Notes under the pieces: generated by a model
What the model was told of the DNA's origin: nothing
Database searches by the model: none
What the model saw: the letters and a program-made list of their open reading frames with translations, nothing else
Made by a program: the position numbers and the translations under genes
Shown here: piece after piece, positions 44,742-53,503 of the stretch
Position numbering within the stretch: the stretch's first letter is position 1
Layout: every line of letters begins with the position of its first letter
NCBI GenBank assembly: GCA_963676075.2
Contig: CAXXNZ010000025.1
Coordinates: 124,001 to 188,000, forward strand
Reading direction: 5' to 3'
DNA length: 64,000 nt
Source of the DNA: JAHJQZ01 sp963676075
GTDB lineage: Bacteria; Pseudomonadota; Alphaproteobacteria; Rhizobiales; Devosiaceae

Positions 44742-45671
44742 GTGCAAATCTATCTTCCCATCGCCGAACTGTCCTTGAACGTCTTCTATCTGGCAGGCAT
44801 CGGCGCGGCCGTGGGCTTTCTGTCGGGACTGTTCGGCGTGGGCGGCGGATTTCTGCTGACACCGCTGCTGATCTTTTCCGGCATCCCGTCGCCGGTTGCC
44901 GTCGCATCGGTCACCGGCCAGGTCGTGGCTGCCTCGACGTCTGGCGCACTGTCCTATTACCGCCGCGGCGGCATCGACTTTCATCTGGCGCTCTATCTGG
45001 TCCTGTCGGGTGTTATCGGGGCGTTGGGCGGCGTTTCCACCTTTTCGATGCTGCGATCGGTCGGCCAACTCGATCTCGTCATCTCCCTGAGCTATGTCGC
45101 CCTGCTCGGCGCCGTCGGGGCGCTGATGCTCAACGAAGCCGTGCGGGCCCTGCTCAAGCGCAAGCGCGGTCTGGTCACGCGCGAGCGACTGCCACGCCAG
45201 CACAACTGGGTGCACGGCCTGCCGCTTCGCATCCGTTTCAAGCGCTCCAAGCTCTATGTCAGCGTGCTGCCTGTCCTGGCCATCGGTGGCACTATCGGGT
45301 TCCTCGGGTCGATGCTCGGCATCGGCGGCGGCTTCATTCTGGTGCCGGCGCTTGTCTATATTCTCCGGGTTCCGGGTGCGATGGTCATCGGCACATCGCT
45401 GGTGCAGGTCCTGGTGATCATGGCAGCCTCGACGGTGCTGCACTCGGTCTCGAGCCAGAGCGTCGATATTCTTTTGGCCTTCTGCCTGATGGTCGGCGGC
45501 GTCATCGGGGCCCAGTTTGGCGCCTCGGCCGGCCAGTATCTGAGGGGCGAGCAATTGCGCGCCCTTCTGGCCCTGCTGATCCTGATCGTCGCCATCCGCT
45601 TTGCCGTCGGCCTGATCGTGCCGCCGGAGGACGTGTTCTCGACCTCCGCATTCGGCGTCATGGGGCCCTGA
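44742..45671 (+). CDS. TauE/SafE-family (TSUP) membrane permease
   Basis: 309 residues starting at GTG 44742 (VQIYLPIAELSLNVFYLAGIG), preferred over 44715 because the family N-terminus begins here. Eight or nine membrane segments in two similar halves, each opening with a glycine-rich repeat (GFLSGLFGVGGGFLLTPLL and GFLGSMLGIGGGFILVPAL). TSUP proteins carry sulfonates, sulfite or related anions. The next gene overlaps functionally: TIGR02186-type membrane protein starts two bases later, an association seen in alphaproteobacteria and suggesting a joint transport unit. Confidence 0.9.
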   Translation: MQIYLPIAELSLNVFYLAGIGAAVGFLSGLFGVGGGFLLTPLLIFSGIPSPVAVASVTGQVVAASTSGALSYYRRGGIDFHLALYLVLSGVIGALGGVSTFSMLRSVGQLDLVISLSYVALLGAVGALMLNEAVRALLKRKRGLVTRERLPRQHNWVHGLPLRIRFKRSKLYVSVLPVLAIGGTIGFLGSMLGIGGGFILVPALVYILRVPGAMVIGTSLVQVLVIMAASTVLHSVSSQSVDILLAFCLMVGGVIGAQFGASAGQYLRGEQLRALLALLILIVAIRFAVGLIVPPEDVFSTSAFGVMGP

Positions 45672-45672
45672 T

Positions 45673-46437
45673 ATGATGGCACGCACCACACTGGCCCTGC
45701 TGCTTTTTGCCCTGATGGCCCTGCCGGCGGAGGCCCAGCGCCTCGCCGGCGCCCTGACCGAACGCCAGATCGAGATCACCTCCGATTTCGTCGGCCAGAC
45801 GCTGACCCTGTTCGGCAATGTCGAGCCGGCCATCGGCCTGGCGGACAAGCCGGTCAAGGGGCCATTCCAGGTCATCGTCGTCGTCACCGGGCCGACCCAG
45901 AACCGTGTGGTGCGCGAACAGACCAACACCTTCCTGATCTGGCTCAACACCAAATCCGAGACCTTCACGCGGGTCCCTTCGTACAAATGGGTGTTTTCGA
46001 GCGCCCCGCTGGCAGCGATCACCGATCCCGACACGCTCGCGGCCAACCATATCACTTTGAACTCGACCGGTGTTCAGGGCACAGCTGAAACCAATGGCGT
46101 TCCGAAACTTTATCGGAGCGAACTTGTGCGGCTGATGACCGACAAGGGCTTGTACGGTGTCCGGGAAAGTGGCGTGCAGTTCCGTTCGCCGACGCTTTAT
46201 TCGGTGCGGATCAACCTGCCGGGCGATGTCGCCAACGGCACCTTCCTGGCTGAAACCTACCTGTTCCGCGAGGGGACCCTGATCGCCCACGAGGCCGAGA
46301 GTTTCGTGGTGCGCAAGGCCGGACTCGAGCGCCTGCTCGGCGATTCGGCCCGCGACTACCCGCTCGCTTACGGGCTGGCCTGCGTGGCGCTGGCGCTGAT
46401 GACCGGATGGCTCGGCGGCGTCGTCTTCCGGAGATAG
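45673..46437 (+). CDS. TIGR02186-like exported membrane-anchored protein
   Basis: 254 residues. Signal peptide (MMARTTLALLLFALMALPAEAQR), a beta-rich periplasmic domain (about 25-215) with SDFVGQTLTLFGNVEPA and FQVIVVVTGPTQNRVVREQ, then a membrane helix near the C-terminus (LAYGLACVALALMTGWLGGVVF). No enzyme motif. Start two bases after the permease stop, probably the same operon. It may be a periplasmic partner of the permease. A broken DUF3429-like gene follows. Confidence 0.8.
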   Translation: MMARTTLALLLFALMALPAEAQRLAGALTERQIEITSDFVGQTLTLFGNVEPAIGLADKPVKGPFQVIVVVTGPTQNRVVREQTNTFLIWLNTKSETFTRVPSYKWVFSSAPLAAITDPDTLAANHITLNSTGVQGTAETNGVPKLYRSELVRLMTDKGLYGVRESGVQFRSPTLYSVRINLPGDVANGTFLAETYLFREGTLIAHEAESFVVRKAGLERLLGDSARDYPLAYGLACVALALMTGWLGGVVFRR

Positions 46438-46439
46438 GC

Positions 46440-46888
46440 ATGGACGATCTGCCGCTTGCCGCGTATCGTGCTTGTCGCCACCAGCCTGAGCCTTCTGCCA
46501 CTGCTTCATCGGGCTGCTGCTGGTCATCGCGCCGGGCGTTGCGCCGCTCAGTCCGCTGATCGTTGAACGGGCCATTATCGGCTATGCGGCGCTGCTTCTT
46601 GCCTTCCTCGGCGGCGTGCGCTGGGGCATCCGCGCCGGTTCGGGCACCGGCACCGACAGAACCTATCTGCTTGGCGCGCTCGGGGCGCTCATCGGACTGA
46701 TAACCCTCGTCCTGCCGTTTCAACCGGCCATTGCCTGCCTCACGGTCGGCTTTGCCGGACAGGGCGCATGGGACGTCTGGGCAGGCTATCGCGGCACCAT
46801 CCCCGACTCCTATGCCCGCCGCCGCATGAGCGCGACGCTGATGGTCTGTGCCGTGCTCGTCGCGATTTTCGCGGTAAACGCTGCCTAG
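46440..46888 (+). pseudogene. DUF3429-like membrane protein, two frameshifts
   Basis: Reading begins at ATG 46440 (MDDLPLAA), continues in the next frame (RIVLVATSLSLLPL) and then in the third (IGLLLVIAPGVAPLSPLIVERAIIGYAALLLAFLGGVRWGIRAG) to TAG 46886. Removing two single bases in about 46460-46510 gives 148 codons, and the length becomes divisible by three. Four hydrophobic segments are typical of DUF3429. The exact extra bases cannot be fixed by eye. Third gene of the permease operon. Either a real pseudogene or sequencing error. Confidence 0.6.
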
Positions 46889-46908
46889 AGCATTTTCAGC
46901 AAAAGTGG

Positions 46909-47625
46909 CTACCCCGGCACGAGACGGCGCGGACTGACCGGATAGACACGGTCGCGCCCGGTCATGACCACCTGCATGCGATCGCGGCGGATCAGCCCCT
47001 GAAAGGCCGGATCGAGAACATTGAGGCTTCCGGTTGCCGATCCATAGGCGGGCAGAATCATCAGATTGTCGTCGCACACGAAACACGAGGCGCGCACCGA
47101 GCGGCCGTTGATCGCGATGCGCGCCGCCGGGTGCAGATGTCCCGCAATCGATGGCGTGCGCCCGGCGTCAGGATGATGGGCAAGACCGATCCCGGCAAGA
47201 GCTGCTTCCTCGGCGCTCGCGCCTCCGAGCCCGTGCGGCAAGGGATCGTGATTGCCGCACAGCCAGAGCCAGTCGGCCATGGCCGTCAAGCGGTCCAGCC
47301 ATTCGCGGTCGCGCTGCTGCAAGCCGTCTGCGCCGTCGGCACGATGGAAGCTATCGCCGAGGGCGATCACCTTGCTGGCTCGTGTGTGGCTGATGTCGGC
47401 CTCGAGCTGCAACAGCGTCAGCCCGGTATCGTATGGCGGCAGCAACTGCCCCCTGCGGGCAAAACTCGCCAGCTTCTCGAAATGCAGATCGGCGACGAGC
47501 AGGGTTTCTTCGGAGCGCCAGTAAAGCGCACCGGATGGCAAGAGCTCGAAGCCCTGGCCGGCAAAACGGATCATCGGCGCCGCCGGCTGCTCCTCGGGAA
47601 ACGTGTCGAGCGCGATGTCGGACAT
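46909..47625 (-). CDS. pdeM: Ligase-associated DNA-repair metallophosphoesterase PdeM
   Basis: 238 residues with the full metallophosphoesterase set: VADLHFEK, ALGDSFHR, LCGNHDPLPHG and AGHLHPAAR. This pattern and length are those of PdeM, the endonuclease-like partner of the Lhr-type helicase in the ligase-associated DNA damage response module. The helicase is encoded 1.6 kb upstream on the same strand, with an acetyltransferase and an SDR gene in between. The start overlaps the acetyltransferase stop (TGATG). Confidence 0.88.
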   Translation of the reverse strand: MSDIALDTFPEEQPAAPMIRFAGQGFELLPSGALYWRSEETLLVADLHFEKLASFARRGQLLPPYDTGLTLLQLEADISHTRASKVIALGDSFHRADGADGLQQRDREWLDRLTAMADWLWLCGNHDPLPHGLGGASAEEAALAGIGLAHHPDAGRTPSIAGHLHPAARIAINGRSVRASCFVCDDNLMILPAYGSATGSLNVLDPAFQGLIRRDRMQVVMTGRDRVYPVSPRRLVPG

Positions 47626-48080
47626 CAGCTCAACGCCATCGTATAGGTGACGATGCGACCCTTTTCGGCAAAGCCGAGCGCTTCATGCGCCTTCTGGCTG
47701 ACCACGTTGGCAAGCGCGACGTCCGAGCCGAAAAAGCGATATCCCTCCTGCCGTGCCCAATCGGCGGCGGCGGCAATCAGTGCCGCGCCGACGCCAAGCC
47801 GGCGAAAGCCTGGGTCGACATAAAAGCCTTCCAGATAGGCGGCAGACCCGTTGCCGGCACCGGCGACGACGGAGCGCTCCGAGATCTCGGCGAACCCGAT
47901 CGCAGCACCGCCGGAAAAGGCGAGAAAAACGATCCGCAGCGCGCCGGCAGGATCGGCAAGCGCCCGCATGTCGTCCGCATTGTCCTCCGGGCCGCAATCG
48001 GGCCAGAGCCGGGTGCGCAATCCGCCCCAGACAGTTTCCTCGCCGGTTTTCATGGGCCGGATTGAATACTCAGCAGTCAC
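47625..48080 (-). CDS. GNAT acetyltransferase, AAC(6')-like
   Basis: 151 residues. Full GNAT fold: RTRLWPDCGPEDNADDM near the start, SAAYLEGFYVDPGFRRLGVGAALIAAAADWARQEG with the acetyl-CoA site R-R-L-G-V-G-A, and AHEALGFAEKGRIVTYTM at the end. The motif order and the opening W-P segment match aminoglycoside 6'-N-acetyltransferase-like proteins. Whether it modifies a drug cannot be told; many chromosomal homologues have other substrates. Translationally coupled to pdeM. Confidence 0.85.
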   Translation of the reverse strand: MTAEYSIRPMKTGEETVWGGLRTRLWPDCGPEDNADDMRALADPAGALRIVFLAFSGGAAIGFAEISERSVVAGAGNGSAAYLEGFYVDPGFRRLGVGAALIAAAADWARQEGYRFFGSDVALANVVSQKAHEALGFAEKGRIVTYTMALS

Positions 48081-48171
48081 CGTCCCGTCGCCTCGCCCGT
48101 CACCTTTCGTATTGCATCCACCATAGCAGATTCTCCCCGTCCCCGAATGCTGTCACACCGCCGAGAGCGGA

Positions 48172-48204
48172 CAAAAAAAGCCGCCGGGGCTAAGCCCGGC
48201 GGCT
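48172..48204 (-). terminator. Intrinsic terminator after the SDR gene
   Basis: Stem arms 48179-48188 (AGCCGCCGGG) and 48195-48204 (CCCGGCGGCT), with seven A at 48172-48178, read as a T-tract on the minus strand. Confidence 0.9.
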
Positions 48205-48235
48205 GTCGAAACAAGAAGAACAGAGAAGGGACAGA

Positions 48236-49033
48236 TCAGTTGAAGACCATGCCGCCATCGATGATCAGCGCCTGGCCGGTCATGTAGTCGGAATCGGGTC
48301 CGGCCAGATAGGAGACACAGGCCGAAACGTCTTCAGGCTCGGAAATGCGACCGAGGGCAACGCTTGATGCCCATTGCTGCAGGCCCCATTCCAGCGACTC
48401 GCCGTTTTCGTCGGCGACCTTCTGGGCAATGCCTTCCATCATCGGTGTCCGCACGATGCCGGGACAATAGGCGTTGACCGTAATGCCGAGGGCGGCAAGA
48501 TCCCTGGCGGCGGTCTGGGTGATGCCGCGAACGGCAAATTTGGTCGCGCCATAGACCGCGAGATCCGGGTTACCGACCTGACCGGCCTGCGACGAAGCAT
48601 TGATGATCTTGCCGACGACATCGCCCTTCTTGGCCGGCTTGCGGGCCTTGAAGTGTTTGATGGCCGCTTGGGTGCCCCAATAGGTGCCGCCGACATTGAC
48701 GTCGAACACCTTGTGATAGATTTCCGGGGTGATGTCCTCGATCGGGGTCGTGGGACCGAGACCGGCATTGTTGATCATCACGTCCAGTCTGCCGAACGTC
48801 TTGACCACTTCGTCGACCGCGTTGAAGACATCGTCACGCTTGGCGACGTCCACCGCAACGGCATGCGCCTTTCCGCCAGCCTTGACGATCTTGTCCGCGC
48901 AGGCTTCGGCGGTTGCGGGATTGTTGTCGAGACATCCAACCGCAAATCCGTCCTTGGCGAGACGTAGGGCAATAGCTTCTCCGATACCCTGGCCGGCTCC
49001 GGTGACAATGGCAACTTTCTGACTGCTAGACAT
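48236..49033 (-). CDS. SDR oxidoreductase, acetoin/diacetyl reductase-like
   Basis: 265 residues from ATG 49033 (MSSSQKVAIVTGAGQGIGEAIALRLAKDGFAV). TGAGQGIG cofactor motif, NNAGLGPTTPIEDI, catalytic SSQAGQVGNPDLAVYGATKFAVRGITQTAA, and ITVNAYCPGIVRTPMM. This series matches (S)-acetoin forming diacetyl reductase / meso-2,3-butanediol dehydrogenases. NAD-dependent reduction of diacetyl or acetoin is the expected reaction, with sugar alcohols as an alternative. Monocistronic, followed by a strong terminator. Confidence 0.87.
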   Translation of the reverse strand: MSSSQKVAIVTGAGQGIGEAIALRLAKDGFAVGCLDNNPATAEACADKIVKAGGKAHAVAVDVAKRDDVFNAVDEVVKTFGRLDVMINNAGLGPTTPIEDITPEIYHKVFDVNVGGTYWGTQAAIKHFKARKPAKKGDVVGKIINASSQAGQVGNPDLAVYGATKFAVRGITQTAARDLAALGITVNAYCPGIVRTPMMEGIAQKVADENGESLEWGLQQWASSVALGRISEPEDVSACVSYLAGPDSDYMTGQALIIDGGMVFN

Positions 49034-49215
49034 GGCAAAACCTCTAAACTTGTTATCGGCTCTGCGGTCTGGCGCCCGAGGTGAGGAGGGGGATCGCGCT
49101 GAGAACACATCGCCTGACCAACAGGTAGGCGCCTGTAGTGGGGTTACAACCGCTTGGGACAGCCTTCTTTTTTCGAATCCGTCCTAAAATCGCCCAAAAG
49201 CAGTCGTATTTTCGT

Positions 49216-51711
49216 TTAGCGCCCTGTTGCCTCGCGCATCAACTCATCCGCAGCTTCCGCCATGGCCGATTCTTGCCCCTCCCCGAAGATCGGCACAGAG
49301 CCGATTTCGAGCATGACCGGCACGGCCAACGGTGAGATGCGCGGCAGCGGCTTGTGGACGATGTTCTGGCGGATGCGCTTGAGGCAATGCCCGAGCCGCT
49401 CGATGTCGAGCAGGCCGCGGGCCGCATCGCGCCGTGTCGCCTGGATGAGAATGTGGTCCGGCTCCTGGGCATAGAGCACGTCGTAGATGAGATCCGCCGA
49501 ATTGGTGATCTGGCGCCCGGTCTTTTCCTTACCCGGATGCCGGCGCTCGATCAGTCCGGAGATCAGGGCGCAATTGCGGAAGGTGCGCTTCATCAGGCTC
49601 GATTCGTCGAGCCAAGCCTCAAGGTCGTCGCCGAGCATGTCCTCGTCGAACAGATCGTCGAGCGACAACCGGCGCGAACGGATCAGCGCCGACAGATCGT
49701 CGACGCACCAGATGGCAAGGGCATAATCGGAGGCAACGAAACCGAGCGGCCGAGCGTGGGCGCGTTCGAGCCGCCGTGTCAGCAGCATGCCGAGAGTCTG
49801 ATGCGCCAGCCGCCCCTCGAACGGGTAGCACACCAGCATCTGCTTGTTCTCGTGCGGAAAGGTCTCGACCAGCATTGTTTCCGGGTCGGGCACCACCGAT
49901 TCCTCAACCTGCAGGCGCAACCAGTCCCTGACCTGCTGCGGCAGCCGGTGCCAGGAATGCGGGTCGCCGAGCATGCGCCTGACGCGTTCAGCCAGATAGG
50001 TCGATAAGGGGAACTTGCCCCCCATATAGGACGGGATCTTGGGGTTTTTGGCATAGGAGCGCGAAACATAGGCCTCGGTCTCGCGCATTGCCTCAAAAGC
50101 GACGATCTCACCGCCGAACAGGAAGGTGTCGCCACGCACCAGGTGATTGAAGAAATACTCTTCCATTTCGCCGAGCACCCGCCCGCCCCGACCGATCGGT
50201 CCGGTGGTGGCGCCTTTTTTCTCGCCGCGCGAACGCACCAGCCGCACCTTGACCATCGGCTCCTCGATGATGGTGCCGACATTGAGCCGGTATTGCTGGG
50301 CGACCTGTGGGTTGGAAATGCGCCAAAGCCCATCCTTGGTCTTTCTGAGCCGCGCAAAGCGCTCATAGGCCCTCAAGGCGTAGCCGCCTGTAGCGACGAA
50401 TTCGACAACCCGATCGAACTGGGCGCGCTCAAGATGGCGATAGGGCCATGCACGGGTGATCTCGGCGTAAAGCGTGTCTGCGTCGAACGGTGCATGGCAG
50501 GCGCAGCCGAGGATATGCTGGGCCAAGACGTCGAGCCCACCGCTGACCGGGTCCTCGCTGTCCTGCGCCCCTTCGCTCACAGCCTCAAGCGCCGCCTCGC
50601 ATTCGAGCACCTCGAAGCGGTTGGCCGGCACGAACAAAGCCTGGCTCGGTTCGTCGAGCCGGTGGTTGGCGCGCCCGATCCGTTGCAGCATGCGCGAAGC
50701 ACCCTTGGGCGCACCGATCTGGATGACCAGATCGACATCGCCCCAGTCGATGCCGAGATCGAGCGTCGAGGTACACACCACCGCCTTGAGCAGGCCGGAG
50801 GCCATGGCGCCCTCGACCTTGCGGCGCTGTTCGACATCGAGCGAACCGTGGTGCAGCGCAATCGGCAGATTGTCGTCATTGACCTCCCATAACCCCTGAA
50901 ACAGCATCTCGGCCTGCGAGCGGGTGTTGACGAAGACCAGCGTCGTGCCATGGGTCTTGATGACCTCGTAAAGCTCTGGAAAGGCGTAAGCTGCCGAATG
51001 CCCGGCCCAGGGCACACGCTCGGCGCTCCTCAGAATCTCAAGCTCGGGCAAAGCACCGCCGGGCGCCGTCAGCAGCACCGCCTCGCGCGGCGCGATTGGC
51101 GCGGCGATCCAGTCGCGGATCAGGTCGGGTTGCGCGACGGTGGCGCTCAATCCGGTGATCTGGACACCCGGCGCCATTTGCGCGATCCGCGCCACGGCAA
51201 GCGACAGCAATTCGCCGCGTTTGGAAGTGACGAGCGCGTGCAATTCATCGAGCACGATGCGCCTCAATGAGCCGAATAGACGGTCGGCATCGCCGTGCGA
51301 CAACAGCAAGGCCAGCTGTTCGGGCGTGGTCAAAAGGATGTGGGGCGGGTCGTAGCGCTGGCGCTGACGTTTGTGCTGCGGCGTGTCGCCTGTGCGGGTC
51401 TCAACCCTGATGTCGAGCCCGATCTCGGAAATCGGCGTATCGAGATTGCGCAACACATCGACCGCCAGTGCCTTGAGCGGCGAGATATAGAGCGTGTGAA
51501 GCCCGTCTGCGGTGTCGCCGGCAAGGTCGACGAGGCTGGGAAGAAAACCCGCCAGCGTCTTGCCGGCGCCGGTCGGAGCAATCAGCAGCGCCGACTGCCC
51601 CTTCTTATGCGCATCAAGGACGGCGAGCTGATGCGCGCGCGGTTGCCAATCCCGCGCCGCAAACCAGTCAGCAATCTTTGCCGGCATGCTCATTTGGTTA
51701 ACAAATTCCAT
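49216..51711 (-). CDS. Ligase-associated DEXH-box helicase, Lhr-like
   Basis: 831 residues. Superfamily 2 helicase: LLIAPTGAGKTLAGFLPSL, YISPLKALAVDVLRNLD, IVLDELHALVTSKRGELLSLA, TGLSATVAQPDLIRDWI, and in the second core domain VFVNTRSQAEMLFQGL and QRIGRANHRLDEPSQALFVP. The C-terminal Lhr-type extension contains GNTFLFGGEIVAFEAMRETEAYVSRSY-like features. It belongs to the ligase-associated damage response module with PdeM, which lies on the same strand. Start at 51711 or MSMPAK at 51693; no strong ribosome site decides. The helicase translocates along single-stranded DNA in repair. Confidence 0.93.
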   Translation of the reverse strand: MEFVNQMSMPAKIADWFAARDWQPRAHQLAVLDAHKKGQSALLIAPTGAGKTLAGFLPSLVDLAGDTADGLHTLYISPLKALAVDVLRNLDTPISEIGLDIRVETRTGDTPQHKRQRQRYDPPHILLTTPEQLALLLSHGDADRLFGSLRRIVLDELHALVTSKRGELLSLAVARIAQMAPGVQITGLSATVAQPDLIRDWIAAPIAPREAVLLTAPGGALPELEILRSAERVPWAGHSAAYAFPELYEVIKTHGTTLVFVNTRSQAEMLFQGLWEVNDDNLPIALHHGSLDVEQRRKVEGAMASGLLKAVVCTSTLDLGIDWGDVDLVIQIGAPKGASRMLQRIGRANHRLDEPSQALFVPANRFEVLECEAALEAVSEGAQDSEDPVSGGLDVLAQHILGCACHAPFDADTLYAEITRAWPYRHLERAQFDRVVEFVATGGYALRAYERFARLRKTKDGLWRISNPQVAQQYRLNVGTIIEEPMVKVRLVRSRGEKKGATTGPIGRGGRVLGEMEEYFFNHLVRGDTFLFGGEIVAFEAMRETEAYVSRSYAKNPKIPSYMGGKFPLSTYLAERVRRMLGDPHSWHRLPQQVRDWLRLQVEESVVPDPETMLVETFPHENKQMLVCYPFEGRLAHQTLGMLLTRRLERAHARPLGFVASDYALAIWCVDDLSALIRSRRLSLDDLFDEDMLGDDLEAWLDESSLMKRTFRNCALISGLIERRHPGKEKTGRQITNSADLIYDVLYAQEPDHILIQATRRDAARGLLDIERLGHCLKRIRQNIVHKPLPRISPLAVPVMLEIGSVPIFGEGQESAMAEAADELMREATGR

Positions 51712-51788
51712 GCAAAATTATCTTTCAGCCAGAACTGAGAGATTTCAGGTGAGTCGGTCTTGGCGCAAGCCAAAACCGATGGAGAGGC

Positions 51789-52457
51789 ATGCAGGATCGT
51801 CTGAAACTTACCCCCGAAGCCACAGCAGCGGAAATCGCACGCAGAGCGTTCGAGCTTGCAGCACAGGCACAACGGCGGATTCTTATCGGCATCATCGGTG
51901 GTCCGGGTGCCGGAAAATCCACGCTTACCGCCGACGTCATCGGCATTCTCAACGACAGGCTCGACGGATCGGCGGCGCGCGTGCCCATGGACGGTTTCCA
52001 TATGGTGCAGTCCAAGCTCGAAGCCGAGGAGCTGACCGCCTTCAAGGGCGCGCCGCACACCTTCGAAGCCGAAAGTTTCGTGCAATTGCTCAAGCAGCTT
52101 AAATCGGCGCAGACACCGATCTCGGTGCCGGGCTATTCGCGCAAGACCGAGGATGTCGTGCCCGATGCCTTCACCATTGCCGGCAATGTGCCGATCCTCG
52201 TCGTCGAGGGCAATTACCTGTTGCTCGACTCTTCGCCATGGAATGAAATCGCCGGGCTGCTCGACCTGAGCTTTTTCCTGCACCTTTCCGAAGATGTGAC
52301 CCGGGCGCGGCTGTTGCGGCGTCATGCCGAACATGGCCGGTTCACGCCGGAATGGATCGAGCGGCACGTCAAGGAAGTCGACATGGTCAATTACAGCGTG
52401 GTGGAATCCTCCAGCGACCAGGCCGACGTTTTCGTCGAACTCGACACCGAGCACTGA
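51789..52457 (+). CDS. P-loop nucleoside/sugar kinase family protein
   Basis: 222 residues. GIIGGPGAGKSTLTAD gives the P-loop, VPMDGFHMV the substrate-binding Asp, and VVEGNYLLLDSSPWNEIAGLLDLSFFLHLSEDVTRARLLRRH the lid region, as in uridine-kinase-like enzymes. Rhizobial homologues are annotated as nucleoside kinases or fructose kinases (FrcK type). No transport genes adjoin, so the substrate is open. Divergent from the helicase gene. Confidence 0.82.
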   Translation: MQDRLKLTPEATAAEIARRAFELAAQAQRRILIGIIGGPGAGKSTLTADVIGILNDRLDGSAARVPMDGFHMVQSKLEAEELTAFKGAPHTFEAESFVQLLKQLKSAQTPISVPGYSRKTEDVVPDAFTIAGNVPILVVEGNYLLLDSSPWNEIAGLLDLSFFLHLSEDVTRARLLRRHAEHGRFTPEWIERHVKEVDMVNYSVVESSSDQADVFVELDTEH

Positions 52458-52607
52458 CGTCCACGACCGGTTTCAGACCGGCGTAGCCAGCAGGTCATAC
52501 TGCCATAGCCGGCCGTCGGCATGGTAGCGGACCTGCGTCGCCGCGCGGCCTTGCGCTTTGCAAGCAATCGTGGCACCTCGCGGGCACTTTATTCCCGCGA
52601 GGCAGAC

Positions 52608-53366
52608 ATGAGCATAACCATCTTCATCACCGGCGCCACCTCCGGTTTCGGCGCGGCCACCGCGAAGCTGTTCGCCGATAACGGCTGGCAGGTCGTCGCC
52701 ACCGGCCGTCGCCGCGAACGGCTCGAGGCCCTTAAGGCCGAGTGCGGCGCCGATAAGGTACATATCGCCGAGATGGACCTGACCGACCGCGCCTCGATCA
52801 AATCCGCGATTGCTGCTCTGCCGGACGCGTTTTCAACCATCGACTGCCTGTTCAACAACGGTGGACTGGCGCTCGGGACCGGCGCCATTCCCGATATCGA
52901 TGAAACCGACTGGCGGCAGATGATCGAGACCAACATCATGGGTCTGCTGCACGTAACCCTCGACGCCCTGCCGAACCTGAAGGCCGCCGGTCCCGGCGCC
53001 TCGATCATCAACACCGGCTCGGTGGCAGCACGGTTTCCCTATGCCGGGGGCAATGTCTACGGAGCGACCAAGGCCTTCGTGCATCAGTTTTCCTACAATC
53101 TGCGCATCGATCTTGCCGACACCGGCATTCGCGTCACCGATCTGATGCCGGGCATGGCCAAGACCGAATTCACGGCCGTCCGCAACCATGGCGACGATGC
53201 GGCCAACGAGCGTTTCTACGAAGGCGTCGATCCGATCCGGCCCGAGGACATCGCCGGCATGGTCTGGTACCTTGCCAACCTGCCGGCCCATCTCAACATC
53301 AACAGTCTCGAAGTCATGCCGGTGCAGCAGAACCCGGGCGGGTTCGCGGTCAAACGGCGGAGCTGA
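52608..53366 (+). CDS. YdfG-like SDR, NADP-dependent 3-hydroxy acid dehydrogenase
   Basis: 252 residues from ATG 52608 (MSITIFITGATSGFGAATAKLFADNGWQVVATGRRRERLEAL). The RRRERL segment after beta 2 prefers NADP. NNGGLALGTGAIPDIDETDW, INTGSVAARFPYAGGNVYGATKAFVHQFSYNLRID, and VTDLMPGMAKTEFTAVR are typical of YdfG, which oxidises serine and related 3-hydroxy acids and reduces malonic semialdehyde. C-terminal motif INSLEVMPVQQ is characteristic. The gene stands alone between a kinase and MATE gene. Confidence 0.9.
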   Translation: MSITIFITGATSGFGAATAKLFADNGWQVVATGRRRERLEALKAECGADKVHIAEMDLTDRASIKSAIAALPDAFSTIDCLFNNGGLALGTGAIPDIDETDWRQMIETNIMGLLHVTLDALPNLKAAGPGASIINTGSVAARFPYAGGNVYGATKAFVHQFSYNLRIDLADTGIRVTDLMPGMAKTEFTAVRNHGDDAANERFYEGVDPIRPEDIAGMVWYLANLPAHLNINSLEVMPVQQNPGGFAVKRRS

Positions 53367-53503
53367 TCGACGGGCGCGGCCGTCCGCCGGCAGCGCCGAA
53401 CCGCCGCAGTCTGGTGGCACTGCGCAAGGCTTGTCTTGCGGCGGGTCGGGGCGGATAGTGCCTCACCCGCCTGGACCGCCCCCTTACGGATTTCCCTATA
53501 GCC

